A stretch of DNA of 20,044 nt, taken from the NCBI GenBank assembly GCA_027578815.1, contig JANBTH010000345.1, forward strand, positions 1 through 20,044. The letters are read 5' to 3'. The notes beneath the pieces are model-generated. The model made no database searches. It saw only the letters and a list, made by a program, of their open reading frames with translations, and was not told the origin of the DNA. Each line of letters opens with the position of its first letter. Positions within the stretch are counted from its first letter, which is position 1. The position numbers and the translations under genes were made by a program. The DNA comes from Coemansia sp. RSA 1804 (Eukaryota > Kickxellomycota > Kickxellomycetes > Kickxellales > Kickxellaceae). Below are positions 16,013 to 20,044 of the stretch, piece by piece.

Positions 16013-16201
16013 AGAGACAGAGTTCATTTTCCTCTCTTTGTCTTTGTGGAAAGATAAAATAAAATGAAAAAAGGGGGGTTTTTACTTCAAATACACTGCT
16101 GTTGCTTGGTCACAAAGCACAGCAAAAAAACACTATGAATAAAAATCTATAAGATAAAAGCGAGTGCATTTCCGGGATATGTGCGCAGCCTCGGCATATT
16201 C
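16013..16201. other. Convergent 3' region between Rdx and RA-PH genes
   Basis: A 189-bp tail-to-tail region. On the plus strand it has aaaataaaatg at about 16055-16065 and gaataaaaat at about 16138-16147, plausible polyadenylation signals for the Rdx gene, and a short G run (16072-16078). No gene is seen. Confidence 0.5.
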
Positions 16202-19200
16202 TCAGCGGTAATGCAGAGACTGTGCGTTGTTATTGTACATGTTGCTTGGTAGCAACGCCTGCTCGCCAGCCGGTCGCTTTCCGCTGTTTGCTGTTGCCAA
16301 AAGTCCGCCAAATATGTGCTGGTCTTCTGGAACAGAAGCGTCGTGGTGGATATAGGGAGACGCCTGCAGCGCCGATGGATGCGGGCCGTTGTTCGAGAAA
16401 TGGGCTGGATATCCCGGAGCACCACCGCCAGGAGCAGACTGGTCAAGATGCATGAGAGGAAACTGGGAGCGCAGAACATTCGCAGCACCGCCAACGTGCG
16501 GCGGACGCTGCTTGGTCTGCTGGGCAACCTGAAGAAGCGAGCCCTGCGCAAAGACATTGCCGTTGTGGGCCATCACATTCTGCATCGCACGCGAGGCCTC
16601 CAACGCCTTGCTCCCGCGGGGCTGCGACAGAAGCGATCCCTTTGCAAACAGCTCCACGTCCACCTGCTTTTCAGCCTCGGCCTCAATAGCCGACTTTTTG
16701 GGCTTTGACAACAGCGATCCAGGCTGGAACAGTGCTTCTTGGGCTTGGATGTTGTCGTTGCTGCCGTCCTGATCTCCGTTTGCGCCTGAGCTCAGAACCC
16801 TGCTGAGGTCGCTTACGTCCACGCCCTTCTGCTCCACTGCCTTTACAAGCGTTGCCGGATCATACTTGCTGCTAGTCGCAACCTTGCTGACCATAGACAC
16901 CATTTCGGCGCACATGTCGCCTGCGGTTTTCCTCGGGGCGCCCTCGGCGTCTTCGTGCTTGTCAAGCGACAGGTCGACAAGCGGCTTTGTAGACGGACCC
17001 ATGTCATCGCCCTCCTTCACAGCAAACGTCTCGGTGATTCTGCGCTCCAGCACCTGGCTGAACTTTATCTGGTTTTTCGACAAGCGAAGAACCTTTAGCC
17101 ACTCGCGCAGACCATCGAGCGAATGGACGGCAAACCATTTGACGTAGTCCTCATCGGGCTTTTCAAACATCTGCATCGGCATCTCCGACTTTAGTCCAAA
17201 CACAAAGCGCGTGGGCGCACCACGAAGCGGCTCAAATGGCGTGTACACGTCGTTGTTCGTCAGAGTCAGGTAGTGGGCTTCCTTCTTTGCTTTGCTGCGC
17301 CCGCTGTCCTTTACAAGAACAACGCTGTGGTCCTGAAGGCGAAACACGCCCTTTTGCCACTTGCTCTTCTTGATCCGATAGTACAGCATCCCCTGGATCG
17401 CATGGTCGCCCGGCAGTATTCCGCCGCCCAAGGAAATCAGCGACTGCTGCGAGTGGCCCTTAAGAATCAGGTAATTGTTGCTCCGCGGCTCCCAGCTCTC
17501 TACAATGCCCATCAGGTTCTCAAAGTGGTTGAGCGGCCGCTCGATGCCAAAGTAATCAACCAGTTCAAACAGTGCCCACGTGTCCTTGTCAGGATCAATG
17601 ATCCTGCTCTTCCTCATGTCGCCGATCAGCAGCTCGCACGTCGTGTACTTTGTCAAGGAGAATGTGTAGTACCGCTGTGCATCCTGGACATAGATGCGGA
17701 TCGATATTTTGCGCACGTTGAGCACAGCAAGCTTCTCCAGCGCCTTATTGACCTTCTCGGCACGTGTCAGCTCTCGCGGCTGGATCTGCTCCGCATGTTG
17801 GCCCATCATTGTCTCAAGCGGCTGCATGATAGCTGCTGAGCTGCCGCCAATATGGTCGGGTCGGCCATCAAGTGCTGCCATCTGCGCCTCGAACTCGCCA
17901 TAAAACGAAGACCTTGGTGCCAGCTCGCTCAAAGGTTGGGTATCGTTATCGTCAGCATGGTTGCCTATGTCGCGATGACTGATGTCGGGAACAGCAGCAT
18001 GGCTGCCAGCAATGGCTGCGTCCTTCTTGCCGTCCTCTGTAGGAAGCAGCATGTTGTCCAGTCCCAAGCCATCGGAGAGCAAGCTGGCCCCACCGGTATC
18101 AAACCCAGCAATCTCCAGTGGTTTAAACTCGATGAATGATTCCCTTGGATTTCCGTTGGTAGCGGTTTCCGCAGCGTAGTCTGGCTCAAAATAGTCAACA
18201 GGCTCCACCAGTCTGTTGTCAACAGCTATGCTGCGTCGCATCACAGCTAGCGAGAAGCGTCTTCGTGCGGCAAGACTGCCGCTCATTATGCCGTCAAGAT
18301 CTACCAGCAGTTGATCGATGTCACCGTAGTCCTCAGGAGAAAGCATCTCAATAGCCGCCTTTGACCCCGAATGCTCGGTCGATGCAGTCAGAAGCTCCAC
18401 AGGGCCGGTACGCAAGAGCTCCATGAGCGTTCCGCCGCTGGAAGATGCAGTGTTGCGCGAGGCAAAGGACTGTGCATCATCGTACTGGCTACCTCCCTGA
18501 AGCTCCGCATTGTCTCCGCCCTTTCTTGATAACTTACGGCGTAGACGCTTTTCCTTGTCCGCACCATCGATATCGTGGTCCGAACTGCTTTCAACGCCGG
18601 ACTCATCGTCCGTGTTCTCCTTGCGCTGTGCACGCTCGGTGTTCTCGACAATGTCTGCCAAGGCTATGTACTGAACCGCAGCACGTGCCTTCATGGTACG
18701 TGGCTTTACTGGAAGCCCTGGCAGGCCAGAAGAGCCGGCCGGCAGGTAGCTCTTTTCTTTTCTAGATTTGGGAGCTATACTCTTGACATGCTGTGGCGGT
18801 GACGCAGTGTGATTGCTGGTGGAGCTCTGGCGACTGTGTAGCGGTCTATTGTGGCTCATGTTATCCAAATCGCGCTCTTCCGGCTTGCAAACCGACCCTT
18901 GTGTGCTCCCTACCCTTTCCGACACTTGGCTCTGGGCGCGAGAACGACGAGAGCTGCCAAGAGATGACGTGGACCGGTTGTCCAACTGTGACACGCTAGA
19001 AGCGCCAGACTTTTCGGAGCCAACCGAGTCCTGTTGGTATCTATCGGCTGCATCAGCGCGGTGTTTCGCTTTGGCCATCCCTGATTTGAGTGTCTGCAAA
19101 AGCTTCATCTGCCGCTGAGACAGCACACGACTTTTCTTAGATGCATCGGTATCCTCCTCATCCAGATCATCGACGTTCCTAAGACCATGTCTGCTTCTTC

Positions 19201-20044
19201 CAGATGCAATAGATCGCTCCTGCTCTCTTGAGGATGCGTGACGGCTGTATGCAGAGCCTGTTTCGTAAGAGTCCCTGGTCCACGACTTTTTGGTGCCTGT
19301 CTCAAGATCTGCCTTTATCTGATCCAGCGGCTGGTCCTCGTCATCATCACTATCATTATCGCCGTTGCCGTCGCTATCTGCGCTCTTACCAGAGTGCTGT
19401 GCTATGCTTTTGTGCAGGTCGGTTTTCAGGTCAGTGCTGCTAGGCGACTGGGGACACGAGTCCTTCTCTCGGCTCTCAGCATCACGATGGCGTGGCTTGG
19501 AACGTGTTGTGTTTGCCTTTTTCAATGAGCCATGATGTGTCATGGAAGAAAGCTTCTGCGTGATGGAGCCAAAGTACCGCGAGCGCGGACTGGGCGAAGT
19601 TGCTGGCATAGCGCTCTTTGTTCGCCGAACCTTGGCCAAGGCCGCCGCCGCATCCTTGTTGACAGAATTGCTAGAAACCACAGACAGCGGCAGGTCATCG
19701 TCGTCGTCGCCATTGTCAGAGGAATCGTCGTCGGCATGGTCATTGCCATTTCCAACAGGCTTGCCAGCAGCAGTCTTGCCTTCCCCCCCGGACAAATGTG
19801 TAGCAGTTTCTTCCTTGGAAGAGGAGACAGTTTGCTGGCGGGATGCGGGGGACAGGTGTTTCAATGACTTTGGCGCCGTTTTGGTGGAGACAGCGCGTGA
19901 GACTGGTACGGATTGGACGGGGGGCTTTGGTTTCTCTTCGTCCGAATCGATGTTGTATGCAGACTCATCCGAGGACGATGTCTCGGAAGACTCCTCAGAG
20001 CCCTCAGAGCCAAATGAGGATGAAGAAGCAGCCGGTGCTTTGTC
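16202..20044 (-). CDS. RA-PH tandem-domain protein (MRL/Grb7-like architecture), 5' end outside the window
   Basis: The frame is open from the right window edge to the stop at 16202, giving 1280 visible codons and no in-frame ATG upstream of 19864, so the true start lies beyond the window. About 760 residues of Ser/Asp/Lys/Arg-rich, probably disordered sequence with acidic patches come first. A Ras-association domain follows (about visible residues 770-866; strand I-S-I-R-I-Y-V-Q-D), then directly a PH domain (about 880-990; opening I-Q-G-M-L-Y-Y-R-I and closing with the invariant Trp helix R-E-W-L-K-V-L). This RA-PH unit is the core of RIAM/lamellipodin and Grb7/10/14, which couple small GTPases and phosphoinositides to the cortex; the fungal role is inferred to be similar polarity or membrane signalling. 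The roughly 290-residue C-terminal tail carries three F-x-x-G-S-L-L motifs (from visible residues 1105, 1132 and 1164). No intron is needed in the visible part. Confidence 0.82.
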   Translation of the reverse strand, partial: DKAPAASSSSFGSEGSEESSETSSSDESAYNIDSDEEKPKPPVQSVPVSRAVSTKTAPKSLKHLSPASRQQTVSSSKEETATHLSGGEGKTAAGKPVGNGNDHADDDSSDNGDDDDDLPLSVVSSNSVNKDAAAALAKVRRTKSAMPATSPSPRSRYFGSITQKLSSMTHHGSLKKANTTRSKPRHRDAESREKDSCPQSPSSTDLKTDLHKSIAQHSGKSADSDGNGDNDSDDDEDQPLDQIKADLETGTKKSWTRDSYETGSAYSRHASSREQERSIASGRSRHGLRNVDDLDEEDTDASKKSRVLSQRQMKLLQTLKSGMAKAKHRADAADRYQQDSVGSEKSGASSVSQLDNRSTSSLGSSRRSRAQSQVSERVGSTQGSVCKPEERDLDNMSHNRPLHSRQSSTSNHTASPPQHVKSIAPKSRKEKSYLPAGSSGLPGLPVKPRTMKARAAVQYIALADIVENTERAQRKENTDDESGVESSSDHDIDGADKEKRLRRKLSRKGGDNAELQGGSQYDDAQSFASRNTASSSGGTLMELLRTGPVELLTASTEHSGSKAAIEMLSPEDYGDIDQLLVDLDGIMSGSLAARRRFSLAVMRRSIAVDNRLVEPVDYFEPDYAAETATNGNPRESFIEFKPLEIAGFDTGGASLLSDGLGLDNMLLPTEDGKKDAAIAGSHAAVPDISHRDIGNHADDNDTQPLSELAPRSSFYGEFEAQMAALDGRPDHIGGSSAAIMQPLETMMGQHAEQIQPRELTRAEKVNKALEKLAVLNVRKISIRIYVQDAQRYYTFSLTKYTTCELLIGDMRKSRIIDPDKDTWALFELVDYFGIERPLNHFENLMGIVESWEPRSNNYLILKGHSQQSLISLGGGILPGDHAIQGMLYYRIKKSKWQKGVFRLQDHSVVLVKDSGRSKAKKEAHYLTLTNNDVYTPFEPLRGAPTRFVFGLKSEMPMQMFEKPDEDYVKWFAVHSLDGLREWLKVLRLSKNQIKFSQVLERRITETFAVKEGDDMGPSTKPLVDLSLDKHEDAEGAPRKTAGDMCAEMVSMVSKVATSSKYDPATLVKAVEQKGVDVSDLSRVLSSGANGDQDGSNDNIQAQEALFQPGSLLSKPKKSAIEAEAEKQVDVELFAKGSLLSQPRGSKALEASRAMQNVMAHNGNVFAQGSLLQVAQQTKQRPPHVGGAANVLRSQFPLMHLDQSAPGGGAPGYPAHFSNNGPHPSALQASPYIHHDASVPEDQHIFGGLLATANSGKRPAGEQALLPSNMYNNNAQSLHYR
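16532..16732 (-). repeat. Three F-x-x-G-S-L-L peptide motif copies in the RA-PH protein tail
   Basis: Copies encoded at 16709-16732, 16628-16651 and 16532-16555 read L-F-Q-P-G-S-L-L, L-F-A-K-G-S-L-L and V-F-A-Q-G-S-L-L, spaced 27 and 32 residues apart in disordered sequence. The first two are followed by S-x-P-[KR]. The conserved core against diverged surroundings suggests a repeated docking motif; the partner is unknown. Confidence 0.85.

Overview
The window is nuclear DNA of a fungus, most likely an early-diverging, intron-poor one. A kickxellomycete-like (Zoopagomycota) or mucoromycote genome would fit, but the sequence alone does not settle the lineage. The clues are eukaryotic housekeeping genes (zuotin, mitochondrial ribosomal protein uS4m, Rad2/XPG, an AAA+ ATPase), short polyQ runs, a GTAAGT...TTTAG intron, and a zuotin that keeps the two C-terminal SANT domains absent from budding- and fission-yeast Zuo1.

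Layout from left to right. A zuotin gene (390-2333, minus) shares a 350-bp divergent intergenic region with the gene for mitochondrial small-subunit protein uS4m/Nam9 (2684-3385, plus). Next is a NIPA-type magnesium-transporter-like membrane protein with a cysteine-rich N-terminal domain (3721-5337, plus). A visibly AT-richer stretch follows, holding two small four-helix membrane proteins (5844-6488 and 6765-7232, plus) that align with each other and look like an old tandem duplication. The large RAD2/XPG nuclease gene (7474-11091, minus) converges on them. From 11092 to 12981 no long gene is present. The minus strand there carries a set of short protein-like frames joined by phase-compatible splice sites and followed by AATAAA, plus a C2H2 zinc-finger signature; I annotate this as a low-confidence spliced gene. 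A two-domain AAA+ ATPase of the CDC48/AFG2 group (12982-15309, minus, one clear intron) shares a 316-bp divergent region with a selenoprotein-W-like Rdx protein (15626-16012, plus). The right end is a long RA-PH protein (16202 to the edge, minus) whose 5' end lies outside the window.

The genes do not form one pathway. Zuotin and Nam9 both serve translation, cytosolic and mitochondrial respectively, and share a promoter region. The AAA+ protein may act in ribosome biogenesis if it belongs to the AFG2 branch. The rest are separate housekeeping or membrane/signalling functions. I found no mobile element, CRISPR array, rRNA or tRNA. The least explained items are the cryptic spliced locus at 11662-12419, the two membrane paralogs, the cysteine-rich extension on the NIPA protein, the inactive-looking D1 domain of the AAA+ protein, and a threefold F-x-x-G-S-L-L motif in the RA-PH protein.
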